Assembly: GCA_021018815.1 (NCBI GenBank)
Contig: JAITYX010000008.1
Span: forward strand, 10,228,001-10,292,000
Direction: 5' to 3'
Length of the DNA stretch: 64,000 nucleotides
Source: Talinum fruticosum
Lineage: Eukaryota > Streptophyta > Magnoliopsida > Caryophyllales > Talinaceae
The position numbers and the translations under genes are program-made. Shown here in pieces: positions 46,088-57,839 of the stretch (within the stretch, counting starts at the first letter, position 1; each line of letters starts with the position of its first letter). The notes beneath the pieces were generated by a model that saw only the letters and a program-made list of their open reading frames with translations, had not been told where the DNA came from and did not search any database.

Positions 46088-46147
46088 GTCTGCACTGCGT
46101 TGTGCAGAAGTATAACGTCACATAATCAAAGCAAGAGACAGAGACAG

Positions 46148-46620
46148 ATGAGTTATTCAACAAACTGGATGATTGTTGCAGCTGTTTCTATGATTCTAAC
46201 AACATTACCAGCGACGCCGGAGGCAGAGACCGACAAATCAAGAGTATCTTTGCCGGGATGTCCAGAAAAGTGTGGCAACGTTAGCATCCCTTACCCCTTC
46301 GGCATAGGGGACAAGTGTTCCTATGGTAGCAGTTTCAATATCACTTGCAACCAAACTATTAAGACGTCCTTTCCAACACCCATATATGGTACAAATTTTG
46401 AGGTCCTAAACATCTCTTTGCTTAATGGTCAAATACGCTTGCCTAGCTTTGTAGCGCACACATGCTACAATGACTCCGGGGAGCTGCTTCCCAAACCCTA
46501 CAGTAGAAGCTGGTCCTCAATCCGCATGCCCGACTTCAACTTCAGTAGTACTCACAACATGCTTGTATCCACGGGTTGTGACGCCTTCACTTGGTTCACC
46601 ATCTGGCAATCCAACAACAG
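46148..46620 (+). CDS. WAKL-6 exon 1: signal peptide and galacturonan-binding domain
   Basis: An upstream in-frame ATG at 46100 exists, but homology and the signal peptide favour 46148. The exon is fully open and keeps the Cys pattern C-P-E-K-C-G .. Y-P-F-G .. I-T-C-N-Q-T .. T-G-C-D. Donor AACAG|GTATGG. Confidence 0.9.
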
Positions 46621-46906
46621 GTATGGAACTTACCTAGGAAATGATCATATCATATCATATTATCATGTTCTAGGATTCTGTGCTTTTAGTTAGGTTCAAA
46701 TTATTGTAGTTGATTAAGTAAAATGCTTTACTAAACTAATTTTAAGCTGGTTAACTGCTGGTAACGCACAAATATTATACCTAATAACACAAAGTGGAAG
46801 AATAATTTTTGTAGCTTTCGCTCATACTTTTTAGCAAATCCTACTCCATCCTATGCTGGGGATTTGCGTTTTAACTAGTTTTTCACCATTATTGTACGTT
46901 CAACAG

Positions 46907-47352
46907 TTACTACCTCATCGGATCTGCGACAAACTGCGACTCTGTGCAGGAAGTGGAGAATATTGGAACATGCTCCGTCAGTGCCGGCTGCAACCAGATC
47001 CAGATCCCTGAAGGCGTCCACTTCATTAATATCTCAGCCACGAGTTCAGTCAACTACACTGGCACCAGGAAGGAGTTCATGCGATGTAGCTTGGGCTTCG
47101 TGGTGGCTAAGGACTCGTTCAATTTCACAATGGCTAACTTGACCATGAGTCTTGATGAAGTGCCTGATATGCTCCCTGTTGTTTATGATTGGACTATTGG
47201 GAATGAAACTTGTGCAGAAGCTCAGGCAAAGGGGACATGTTTGTGCAAGGGCCAAGGATCTACATGTGTTGACTCTGAATATGAAGGTTATCATTGCCAT
47301 TGTTTACCTGGTTACACAGGAAACCCATACTTGCCAGAAGATGGATGTAAAG
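46907..47352 (+). CDS. WAKL-6 exon 2: WAK-associated domain and EGF-like repeat
   Basis: The acceptor is GTTCAACAG; codon AG|T joins it to exon 1. It is open throughout, with C-N-Q-I-Q-I-P-E-G-V, V-Y-D-W-T-I-G and G-Y-T-G-N-P-Y-L, and ends C-K-G at the donor AAAG|GTAGTT. Confidence 0.9.
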
Positions 47353-48041
47353 GTAGTTAATTAATTACTACCCTTATTGTTCCTACTTCCTAGCCTTTCT
47401 AATTTCCCCTAATTAAATTTATACTTATATATCGCTTGACATTATACATCTAATAAGCTAGTTTGAATTTCTAATTACTGTTTGTCCTAAACTATATATT
47501 TGTGCACAGCAACTCAAGGGCACTATGTTTCACATATGTTTTGATTATTCAAAATAAGCTCCGTGAATTTAGACCTGGAAAACAAGTCGAACGGGTTGGT
47601 TATTGGTCAACTTAACTTCGAATTGGATCATGTTTCAGGGTCAATATCATTTTAGGTCAAGTCGGTTCGGGTTTGGGTTGGGTCAAGTTCGAGCCAACCG
47701 AAACTTTGTTGAAAATTTGGATTGGATTATTCGGGTTTGGGTTGGGTTGACTTTGGGTCAACTAAAGTTATGTTCAATGAGATTGCCTTGTAAAAAAATA
47801 TAACTTTGTTGGAAATTTGGTTCGGGTTCGGTTTAGTTCGAGGTAATTCGGATTTCTCATCCACTTTCGAATGAACATGTTTCAAGTGTCAAGTTAGATA
47901 TGCATCTGAGTCTTTCTGTTAAGGTTTCGGTCTTGAGTAAGTTTTACTGGGTCCATCCATGATCATTAGTATTAATTAGTGCGTTACCCTGCCAGACATG
48001 TTGATGTTTGACATATTTTTTTGGCTGAATGTCATTGTCAG

Positions 48042-48224
48042 ATATTGATGAATGCTCGCTTAATCATGTCGAGGACTATTGTAAAGGACCAGGGATTTGC
48101 TCTAACACAGAAGGATCGTACAAATGCGAGTGCCCAGAAGGATTCCAAGGAAATGGAACAACTTTGTATCCTTGCCTTCGTATAATTCAAAAAAATAACC
48201 AAACAACGGTTAAGATAGTTTTGG
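48042..48224 (+). CDS. WAKL-6 exon 3: calcium-binding EGF-like repeat
   Basis: Acceptor TTGTCAG, then D-I-D-E-C with six Cys and N-T-E-G-S-Y-K-C. The donor is TTTTGG|GTAAGG. Fully open, 183 nt. Confidence 0.9.
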
Positions 48225-48572
48225 GTAAGGGCCTATCCATATACTCCACAACTTCTACATATTCCATATGTTCATAAATATTCGGGGGTTTTTCTAAAAA
48301 AAATGGGGGTTTTAATTTTTATCTATAGTTTTATCGCAAGTTTTCACGGATTTGTTAATATTCGTACAAATTTTTGTCATCTTTTAAATTCTACACCTAT
48401 TTCCTTATAACAAAATTATAGAAATTTAAAATCATTAATACATAGTAGTGTAGAATATAACTTCTAGAGGAATATAGCCCCTATCTTTATGGAACTAAAA
48501 TTTTGGACTCTTCCGTAGTATCTGAAGATTAATAGTAAAAATTTAGTTTCTCGCGCAATGTCCTTGATGCAG

Positions 48573-49779
48573 GATTGAGCACGTCCTTGGGAACGATTCT
48601 TTTGCTGCTTGGTGGACTTTGGTTGAATATGGTGATCCAAAAAGAAAGGCTATCAAGCAAAAAGCTAAATATTTTGAGCAAAATGGGGGACTGTTGTTGC
48701 AACAACAAATATCTTCTGATAGGATATTCACGGTGGATGAATTAGAGGAAGCCACTAATAACTTTAGTGCGGACAGGATACTAGGACAAGGAGCTCAAGG
48801 TACTGTATATAAAGGCATGTTGAGTGGAGGAAGAATCGTTGCTATAAAGAAGTCCAAAGAAGTCGATGAAAGCCGACGAGGAGAATTCATCAATGAAGTC
48901 GTGATTTTGTCCCAAATCAATCATAGGAATATAGTCAAGTTATTAGGATGTTGTTTGGAAACCGAAGTTCCATTACTCGTTTATGAGTTCATCCCGAATG
49001 GAACACTTTTCAATCACATTCACTATCCAAATGAGGAGTTTCCCATCACATGGAAGATGCGTCTACAAATTGCTACTGATTCAGCGTCAGCACTTGCTTA
49101 TTTACATACCTCGTCTTCAATACCCATCTTTCATAGGGACATTAAATCATCTAACATACTTTTGGATGACAAGTACAAGGCAAAATTATCTGACTTTGGG
49201 ACTTCAAGATCACTAGCTGTTGATCAAACCCATTTAACCACCCGTGTGTTTGGAACATATGGTTATTTAGACCCTGAGTACTTCCAATCGAACCAATTCA
49301 CAGATAAAAGTGACGTTTATAGTTTTGGAGTAGTCCTTGTTGAGCTTTTAACTGGAGAGCAGGCAATAATTCGTTCAGCTACCCAAAAGGAAAAAAGTTT
49401 AATATCATGGTTTGTTGCCCACATGGAAGACTCTTCTGTCTTGGACATTGTTGATTCCCAGCTTTTGAAAGAAGGTTCAGGGGAAGAGTTGCTTATGGTT
49501 GCAAACCTCGCCAAGCAGTGTCTGAACTTAGACAGAAAACAAAGACCCACCATGCAACAAGTTCTCGCTGAGATTGAAGTTGTGAGATCACTTGTTGCCC
49601 GAACTAATCCACAAGTCACACCAAAAACAAAGCAAGCTCTAACTAAGAGGACACAAAGCATTTACCAGGCCATCACCTCAAATTTCAGCACATCAACATC
49701 GAATTTGGAAAGCCGTAGCGTGGATTCATCTGAAGTATCTCCGTTATTTGATACTACAGAACTGTCCGGTGACTTGTAG
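48573..49779 (+). CDS. WAKL-6 exon 4: membrane helix, then Ser/Thr kinase in the -1 frame
   Basis: The membrane part reads [12 protein letters not shown] in the spliced frame. The kinase part has G-Q-G-A-Q-G, V-A-I-K-K, H-R-D (49132-49140), D-F-G (49192-49200) and [10 protein letters not shown], then a Ser/Thr-rich tail to the stop. All catalytic residues are present. The frame change lies between about 48625 and 48665 and is the same as in WAKL-3. Confidence 0.88.
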
Positions 49780-50198
49780 GAATAATTTTTCTCTGTTATT
49801 TACTTCCAGATCTCTTTAGTTTCAATTATGCTTTCGCTACTGTGTCTTAAATGAACTGGATCATATTGATTCAGTGACTAGAATTGGGACATCTAGAGCT
49901 GTAATTGCAGAATAATCTGAAGTATTATTCTCATTAATTAAATGCTGCCAGACGCTTAATTACCGTATTAACCAAACAACTGTTGATTCTTTCTCCCCGT
50001 TTGGTTAATTGAAAAGTTCTTTCTGTCTACCTTTCAAAAAAAAAAAAAAAAAGAAGAGTTCTTTGTGGCTAATATGAACGTTATCTGTTTTCTATTTTTT
50101 TAGTTCGCGGCTGTTAAGTTCAATAAAAAGCCATTTTGCAGGTCCCTCATTTGACTGCGCTTACTTATAAATGACATTTATAACTAATTTTTTATATA

Positions 50199-50467
50199 CT
50201 CCCTCAATTTCAAAATACATGTTACTTTAACTAATTTTTTTGTTTTATAATACTTATCACTTTATAATTCCAATGACGTATTAGTGACTAATTTACCAAT
50301 TTTATCCTTATTAATTGCTTTATTTCTCTTTTTTTTATTGATTTTCTTCATTTCCAATGAAATTTTTGGACGATTTGGTCTTTTAACACAAATTTTGTCA
50401 TGAATTTAGTATTTCCTCGATACTCCCTCATAACCTTAAAATGATAAGTATTTTGAAACGAACGAAG
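50199..50467. mobile_element. Stowaway-like MITE, relative of 45427
   Basis: It begins CTCCCTCAATTTCAAAATAC and ends near TTTTGAAACGAACGAAG; TA flanks both sides. The interior shares TTTATCCTTATTAATTGCTT and TTGATTTTCTTCATTT with the 45427 element but holds an extra CTCCCTC end-like segment near 50420. Confidence 0.75.
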
Positions 50468-50571
50468 TATATCGAAGACTATTTCAACTAGCAAGACGGG
50501 TTATATCAAGTGAATTGCCACGTATTTCCTTTAAATAAGGTCTCATGTAGTTTACTATCTTTATTGTATAG

Positions 50572-50977
50572 GTGTGGGTGGTAGCGTTATATGTTTACTC
50601 ATACTGGTCTTTCTGCTCTATTGGCACCGCGGTAAGAAGCAAATGATAAGAATGAGGGACACCTTCTTTCGGCAAAATGGTGGTTTGGTTCTTCATCAAA
50701 AACTTTCTCGGAGAGATACATCAGTCGATGTAGTCAAAATATATTCAGATGAAGATCTCTAAAAGGCTACTGATAGTTATAGTGACAATAATATTATAGG
50801 GCGTGGAGGATTTGGCATTGTCTATAAAGGGAAGTTGCCAAATAACCAGATTGTTGCTATTAAAATGTCACTAAAAGTTTATTCATGTCAGGCAGAAATT
50901 TATCAATGAGGTCCTCTTGTTATCCAAAGTTAATAAAAGACCTATCCATAAGAAGTTCCACTATTTGTTTGGAAGAA
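50572..50977 (+). pseudogene. WAK-like kinase pseudogene psi7, first part (class A)
   Basis: The acceptor TTGTATAG precedes G-V-G-G-S-V, a membrane helix and the kinase start as in WAKL-2. A stop after D-E-D-L (50759), a 1-nt shift near 50890 and a deletion near 50945 break it. The intron before it (49935-50180) matches intron 3 of WAKL-2, so the duplicated piece began inside that intron. Homology stops at C-T-A-T-T-T-G-T-T-T (DNA, 50977). Confidence 0.85.
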
Positions 50978-51347
50978 GTTTAGAAGAAGCACAACTAAGA
51001 GACTTAAGCATATCTCTTGTAAACGTGCTGAATTCCTTACTCATTTATATCTTTTTGTGGCAAATAGTTTGAGGGAAATTCTTTATGAGTGTACAACATA
51101 TGGTGAAGTGTGAGGAGGACTATGCAAGCTAATAAACTCAAGTGGTCAGGCAGAGGGTTAAGTAAAGAATCTTTGTGACGTGAATTCAGTATGAGTAATA
51201 GAAGTAGAGTTTAATATGAGCTATCCGGGACTTTGGATTTGGGCTAAGATCGTTAACGGACAACCGTGATTTGTCTCTTATTTCAATTTCGTTTTATTTA
51301 CTTTGATCGGTTTCGAATTCATTTTAGAACGAAGATCCGAGACTTAG
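50978..51347. other. Inserted DNA of unknown origin inside psi7
   Basis: No coding domain. It contains GAGCTATCCGGGACTT (51218-51233), repeated with one change at 54466-54481 on the other side of the solo LTR. It may be part of an older LTR into which the 3-kb LTR inserted. Confidence 0.4.
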
Positions 51348-54300
51348 TGTAATACCCGAAATTTTAATGAAAAGTAGTTGTAAAACATAGAATTATTGAA
51401 TATTATTCCCGCAGCGAGGGGGTGAGTGACTCGATTTTATTTACGGTCGGACATATTACGTTAGTATCCCTTTGGAGGCTGGTGTTGAATAAATTAAATC
51501 AAGGAAATTGCCTCCCTTCTTATTTGAGGTGAACCTCGGTGCGGCTACGCGGTGTCGTAATTGGTGCATCAAAATCAATTAGGAGACAAAACGTAAGAGG
51601 ACGACGAGAGGGAAAGGCATAGGGTTGTTTTAGGTGAAAGGGATAAAGAAGGGTAATTGGGGTCCAATAGAAGGAAGGGGCAAGTTTTGTTTAGCGGTGG
51701 TGAGAGTTGGGCCAAAAATAAAAGCAAGGAAGGACCGAAGGGAGAGGGGACACGGGAAAACAAAGAAAGAAGAAGCGGAACGAGAACAGGAGAGGGGGAG
51801 AGGAGCACCGAACGGGAAAGAGAGAGAGAGAGGGGGCGAGCGCACGACGAAGGAGACCGAAGGGAAGGACCGGCGACCACCGCAGGACCGAGGCGGCGGC
51901 CGGCGACGCGAGTAGGCGCGAGCGAAAGGAAGAGAGCGAAGGACTGGAGCAGAGCGAGGGAGATAGCGCGAGAAGGAGAAGGCGAGCGAGAGCAGGGGAA
52001 AGTGACCGGAGACCGGCGAGCTCCACGGTGAATGGAGGTGAGACGACCGGCGAGCACAGGAAACGGCAAGGCTGGCGAAACCGAAGACAGGAAAGAGGAC
52101 ACGAACGCGAGGGTAGAAAGAGAGGCAGCCGGGACGCGGGACCGCGACCGGCGATGATGGCAGCGCAGGGGAAGGCAACGAACCGGGACTAGCAGCAGGG
52201 GAGAGAGAGGAAGGGAGGAACCGACCCGGAAACCCGAACCTCAACAAACTCGTCAATCCCCGAATCGAGGTGGGTAGTCTTATACTCTAAACTATTAGTA
52301 ATTTCGAATCCAAATGAGTTTATTGTGATTGTTGAATGTGATTGTGAATATTGAACATGTATGTCTGTTGAATGAGTTTAGTAGTTGCTGAAAGTTGAAT
52401 TAGGAGTTGTAAAGGGATGGGTAGTTGTTTAGGCCTGAATTGGAAACCGGGAATTCAGACGAGTTGGGTTGCTTGGGTATAATGAGTAGTATTGGGAATC
52501 TGGTCAGTTGGGGATGGGGATACGCACGTGTGGTTTGGGCATAAGTTGTGAATTAATATTTCAGATTGACTCTTAGAGATTGATTGAAATTACGACATTA
52601 AGGGATGATTGCTAATATCGGGAAATAGCGAATTAAGCATAAAAGAGAAGTGTGAGTTCATAGTAAATGCTGCACAATTGAGGTATGGGAGTGAGAAGTG
52701 GGGTGAGTATTGGGATAATTGAGTTCCAAAGATAATTAAATCCTTGAGGTTGAACTAAATGCGAAGATAAGCGGAGCTAGCGAAAGTGGAGCAATGAAAA
52801 AGGGATTAAGAAGTGTATGATTGAGTTAGTCAAGAAAGAACGATTAATGGGATAGAAACCTAAGATGAGAGCAAATTACACTTCGTAATGGAGGGAATTA
52901 GAGGAATTTTAGTAGCGAAGTAAGAATGAGAACTACCCGACTAAGTATGATTAAGAAGAGATTGATGCGAAATGTGGAAGCGTAATCGAAAAGTATTGAA
53001 ACAAAGATGGTAATTGGGAAGAGTTAAGTTATAAAGTAAAGGCATAAAATGAGGAATTGAGGTGAAGACAATGAATTGTGAAAAGTGAGAACGTTGAATT
53101 AGGTAATATCTAGTTGAGGTTATTGTGGCTCGAAAACGGAATCAATCGTATTAAACCGATGAATTGAGGAAGACATAGTTGGAAAAGAGCTGAGAATGAC
53201 TGCTTGCATTGGATGGTGGTTATTCGTGCTATGTGATTACTTTACGTGATGCTCAAAAGTAGTTTTGAAAGGAGTTTTGTATTTTACGTGAAATTATCCT
53301 TGAATGCAACTTCTTGTGAAATGTCTTTCAAACGTGATTCTGTTCTAAAGAAGCAAATCTGATTTGAGAAAGTGAATTTATAAGGGTGACACGTGGTGTC
53401 ATGCCTTCCCTAACATTAAATCAATTTGAGAAAGCTGTTAAAGTGAATGTGATGAATGAGTATGTGCAAATTGTCTTGAATCGACCGGCTACGGATCGTT
53501 TAGCATACCGAAGGGTTCGAACCGGGGAACGTCAAGCTAGAGACTTCGAGGGAAGGGTTCTAACAGGGATCCTGCAGAGGCGGGATGCCCGCTTTGAGAC
53601 TTCCTAGAAGATAGGTCCCGGGAGCCTTTTGTCGCGGTCGTACCCTGAATTAAAGATATGCTAGTTCGAGTCCTCAAAAGGCCTAGAATGTTGATTCAAT
53701 TCCAAAAGAATTGTTCATGAATGTGAAATTGTGCTTTTAAGTGGTTGAAGAGTCATGATCTTTTCATTGCAAGAGATTTCAGTGAAAAGTATATAGATTT
53801 GTATTACATTATTATACTTTCGCAGATTTCATTATTATGAGTATTATGTGTAAAGAATTTCCATTTAAGGGGTATAAGACTCCGGTGAGCCCGTGGTTTA
53901 TTGCTCACCCCCACAAATTCCCCCTTTCCACCCCAGTGTGCAAGTACATTATCGGAAGGTAGGATCTACGCGTAGCTTAATCCGGACCCTTGTCGACTGC
54001 CGAGTGCTAGAGCGACTCAAGGAACCGACATGCATTATGATTCTAAATGTTGTATTTGTAATTTAGTTCATATAGTTGTACCCGATGTACCGTAAACCAT
54101 TTAGACTGTTTTAAATTTTATAGCATGATTGGTTGGACTCCGGCGTGTGGCCTTGAGTTGTATACTCCGAGCGTGTGGCTCGTTGAGTTATATTATGCTT
54201 TTCATGCAGGGTTTTAAGGCCTTAAGCCTATGGGATAGTCCATATTACAAATAGAACTCGCCGAAATTTTTAGGAAATCTCGGATCCTTTTGGAAAACCA

Positions 54301-54418
54301 TCCTTATTGTCTTTGAGTTGAGTTTAGACAGCCAAACCAACACCGTAAAGAGCCTTGGTAGTTCCTTTAAGGAACTCCGGTGACGTAATACTCCTAGGGG
54401 GTGTTTTGGGGTGCTACA
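51348..54418 (+). mobile_element. 3.07-kb solo LTR of a Ty3/Gypsy-type element
   Basis: It starts TGTAATACCCGAAATTT and ends GGGGTGCTACA, the usual inverted-type LTR ends. The flanks are CTTAG (51343-51347) and CTTAT (54419-54423), a 5-bp duplication with one change. No gag or pol is inside. A purine-rich, GC-rich leader (51600-52250) is followed by a GAGGTGGGTAG splice-donor-like site at 52268. The last 500 bp resemble 57840-58250. Confidence 0.75.
51575..52260 (+). repeat. GA-rich, GC-rich low-complexity leader inside the solo LTR
   Basis: About 680 bp of GAGAG/GGCGAGCG-type sequence. Long open frames on both strands (for example 208 codons on the minus strand) come from base composition and show no known domain. 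Confidence 0.7.
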
Positions 54419-54487
54419 CTTATACAAAAATTTCAGTATCCTATTCACCCCCTCTAGGGTAATTTGAGCTATCCGAGACTTATATTC
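54419..54487. mobile_element. Remnant with CCTATTCACCCCCTCTAGG motif
   Basis: This short stretch between the solo LTR and psi7 part 2 has the motif often seen at the ends of Sirevirus/Copia LTRs (recalled). It is the same type as the minus-strand text at 12849. Probably the end of an older LTR. Confidence 0.35.
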
Positions 54488-54766
54488 ATGAGTTTATCAC
54501 AAATGGGACACGCCATGACCACCTTCATGTTGAAAGTAAGGCCTCTCTACTCCCGTGGGATGTTCAACTAAGGATTGTGACGAAGTGGTTGAGGTGCTCG
54601 TATACGTGTATACCATGGTATCTACACCGATAATTCATCGAGATGTCTATGTCTATGAATATACTTTTGGATGAAAACTACATGGCAAAAATCTCTAAAT
54701 TTGGTGCTTCAAAGCTAGTTCCTATGGACCACGATCAGCTAGCTACAATGGTCCTAGGAACATAGA
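54488..54766 (+). pseudogene. WAK-like kinase pseudogene psi7, second part
   Basis: It continues class A kinase sequence at (Y)-E-F-I after the insertion, includes H-R-D-V, L-D-E-N-Y and F-G-A-S-K-L-V-P-M-D-H-D-Q, and ends at V-L-G-T where a stop follows. Frameshifts occur near 54583 and 54645. The DFG region reads K-F-G. Confidence 0.85.
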
Positions 54767-54785
54767 AAAAATTACATATGGGTCT

Positions 54786-55072
54786 ATTCTAACTTGGTAT
54801 AATAATTTACGTAACCTACAATTTTAGATAACTAATTATGGAATATATGAAGTTTATTTAAATATTATAGGGGACTAATTCCAGGGATAAACTTTATTTT
54901 TCGGTTAATTTTCGGTTAAAATGTTGACTTGGCGATTAAATTTATAGCTGCTATGTCAGTTTTTTAACCGGAAAATAAAGTTTGTCCCCTAAAATTGGTC
55001 TTTCATAATATTTGACTAAGTTTCACATGTTCTATAATTATTTATCTAAAATTGTGGGTTCCAAAAATTATA
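54786..55072. mobile_element. Palindromic MITE-like element
   Basis: The left arm ACCTACAATTTTAGATAACT and the right arm TTATCTAAAATTGTGGGTT are inverted copies, and an inner pair around ATAAACTTTATTTTTCGGTT and AACCGGAAAATAAAGTTTG gives a nested foldback. The right end abuts the next LTR. Confidence 0.65.
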
Positions 55073-55075
55073 ACA

Positions 55076-55286
55076 TGTAACAACCCGATCCTAAACCACA
55101 TTGTTTATTTAATTAATTCATTAATTATAGGATTTATATGATTGAGCGCGTGCACTTCAATTCGACATTTTATATTTAAAGTTTTTATACATGTATTATG
55201 CCGTTAAGGCAACGAAGTGGCCCTAATAAAAATCTCATAATAAAGTTATAATTTATGAACGTCATTATTAAAGTAAAATTTAAAAG

Positions 55287-55318
<32 letters not shown>

Positions 55319-57708
55319 AGTAAAAATAAAACAAATAAGCCAGATTTTTTTAAAGAAAAATCCAGACATAGAATAATCTGGAAAAAAAAAAAAAAAAAAA
55401 AAAAAAGAGGAAGGCGGTTAAGGCAAGCTCGGCTCAAATCCTCATTCGCTTCATTCCTCTCGCTCCTCCCGTCCCCTCGCTTCCCCTGTCCTCCCGTTCC
55501 CCGCTTCCCTCCTCGCGGCACTCCCTCCGGCCAAGCACAGCGGGCGACGCCGGCGGAAGACCGGCGCCGGTCGTCCCCGCCCCTCCCTCTCGCGCCTCCT
55601 CCTCTCTCGCGCCGCTGCCTCTCCCTCCTCCCGCTAGGCGCTGCGGGACTCCTCTGCCGCGGCTCGCTTGGCAGCCAACCCCAGCCGCAGCGCCGCGCGA
55701 GCTTGTCGCCGCCTCGCCGTGTGATTGCCGGTGCAGCGCCATCCACCGCCGCCCTCTGCTCGTCCTCCTCAACTTCTCCTCTTCGAATCGAAGGTAAACA
55801 TGCTAAACCCTAAAATTATCAAGTTCTGATTTATTTAGGTAATTGTAACTATAAATTGAAGCATATGACTTAGAAGTATGTGTTGAGTGAATTTGAAGAT
55901 TGATTTTGAGAAATTCGATTTGGTGTGGATGGTGGAGTTGTGGCGTTGATGGATTGATTATGTATAAATGCGAAGGAATGAAACCGTTATTGGGAAATTA
56001 TAATGTAGAAAACGAAATTAGGGATGTTTAGTCATTTAATTGAGTATTGGATGAATCCCGAGATTTTGGAGAATGACCGTATTGAGCAAACGTAGGGCGA
56101 GTATATGCATAGGTTGAATCAGGCTAATGTGTAACTGCAGAAATTCGAGAAGATAGTTCAAATGTCAAGCGTGCGTAATTGTGATTGCGAATGTGAGTTG
56201 TGGGGAAGTCATGCCCCGGCCTTAAGTTGATATATGTATGAATTGGAGCAACATGGTTAATTGTGAAGCCTCCATGTAGGAAGGCATTGGTAGGTTGAGT
56301 AATTACTTAGTTATGGGTTTGAACTCGATGAAGTGAGAAATAAAGAAATTACGTTAGGAATAAGGGTCGAAGATAAGTTAGCCTTAGATAATTAATCGAA
56401 TTAGTTGCATCTAATTATAACGATAACAACGGCAATAATAATAACAATATTAACTATGAAGTGTTTAGGTACTTGTATACATGCATAAGTATATATATAT
56501 ACATGTATATGCGTAATTTCATTTCTTAATTTGAGTTCGTAATGCATTACATCGTGTATATATCATTGCTTAATCTAGTCGACTACTTTATCAAGTACGT
56601 ACTCAATAATGGTCTAAACAGAATTAGTGCAAGGGAGTTGAGTAACAAAAACCTTAACCCAGTCGATTACATAACAAATAAAGAAAATAAATCAAGGTAC
56701 CATCGATTATACGAATTTAAGTATTAAAACGCAAGAAAAACCTTATTAACAAGGGAAATCTATTTGAAACAGTAACCGAGGCCACTTCGGTTGCCGGAAA
56801 GCTAGCAACTTAAATTTTCATAAAAAGGGAGAAAGCAAACAATCTCGGTTCAGTACGTTCATTGCCTCGTACCTTTCGAAAACTCACATATTTCATCAAA
56901 TCTCAACATTTCTTATATATACAAATAACAATGAATCATTTACAAGGCAAGTTTTGCCACCTAATTAAGTGGTCCCCGCCCAATTATCAATTACCAAGGG
57001 CTTAGGCCCGCCAATTATACCCGCGCGGCGTCAACTCCGGGTTATCGATCGGCCTGGGGTGACACCTGCTCAACGATCGTATCAATTACCAAGGGGTTCC
57101 ACTTCCAGATAATAACCTGCAAGCAAGTTTTACTTATATTCTCTCCCTCTCGATTTCGAACTAAAATGAATTGAAATGCGCGCGCTCAATCATTATGTTT
57201 CAAAATTATTTTATCGTGCAGGAATGTTCGTACCGAGTTCGACTCATTCTTTGAATTATTTTGATGTCTTGTTTTAGGAAAAGCATCGATGAACGACCCA
57301 TTGCATAAGAAGCTCCGACGGGAGCAGGACCTAGCTGGACAGTCCATTATCATTGTCATGTGCGGGATTAGATGCTCACAAGTGATTCTCGTCCACGCTA
57401 AGTTTGGGTTGACTTTGGGTTGTAATTAAGTATTGCGCATTTTCTATTGCGGATCGTTGTAATGGTCACTAACGTTTGTAAATAGGTAGCAGAATTGTGC
57501 TCGGGTTTGGTTACTTAAGTAGTTAGGATGACACCCCGTGATGTAGCTAAGGCAGACCTCTAGACACTCGTTTGTTATGGCACTTTGATTCGGCCTTGTC
57601 CTTGTGGTTAGGACGGCGGTAACGCCTTCGGCCGTTAACTTCCGCTGCAACCTTACCTAATACTCTCGGTCGTGGAATTATTAAGTAATGGTAACTCGGG
57701 GCGTTACG
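55076..57708 (+). repeat. 5' LTR (about 2.6 kb)
   Basis: It begins TGTAACAACCCG and ends GGGGCGTTAC, directly before the PBS. It has a (AAT)n run (55290-55312), a poly-A (55381-55406) and a CT-rich, GC-rich leader (55430-55790) followed by GAAGGTAAACATG, a splice-donor-like site. The rest is AT-rich and non-coding. Confidence 0.75.
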
Positions 57709-57713
57709 GCTTG

Positions 57714-57726
57714 TGGTATCGGAGCC
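57714..57726 (+). other. Primer binding site (initiator tRNA-Met type)
   Basis: TGGTATCGGAGCC follows the LTR end by a few bases. The consensus is TGGTATCAGAGC; one base is changed. Confidence 0.75.
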
Positions 57727-57839
57727 GAGTTTAGAAATCACTCGTGAGCAATAGGATCCTAAGGTGTCGTGGTTTGACCTTTAGGAAAATTTCGTGGCTA
57801 TTATTTACTCAAATTGTCGTTTTAGGACTTGTGGATGTA

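Larger units (their letters stand above)
46148..49779 (+). pseudogene. WAKL-6: nearly complete wall-associated receptor kinase-like gene with one frame break (class B)
   Basis: Exons: 46148-46620, 46907-47352, 48042-48224, 48573-49779, all with GT-AG borders and matching phases. The product would have a signal peptide, galacturonan-binding domain (C-P-E-K-C-G, I-P-Y-P-F-G-I-G), WAK-associated domain, EGF-like repeat, calcium-binding EGF repeat (D-I-D-E-C), membrane helix and an intact Ser/Thr kinase. The exons sum to 2309 nt, one short of 770 codons: the membrane helix and kinase are in different frames, joined at an A run near 48637. Everything else is open. It could be a young pseudogene, a frameshift in the assembly, or use RNA-level correction. 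Start chosen at M-S-Y-S-T-N-W, as in WAKL-3. Confidence 0.85.

Noticed and set aside
51575..52256. Long minus-strand frames (175 and 208 codons) rich in Ser/Pro/Leu
   Set aside because: They lie in a purine-rich, GC-rich leader of an LTR, where stop codons are rare by composition. There is no similarity to known proteins and several overlapping frames are open at once.
55246..55772. Minus-strand frames of 112 and 166 codons near the GC-rich LTR leader
   Set aside because: Composition artefact in the CT-rich leader plus a (AAT)n and poly-A run; no domain seen.
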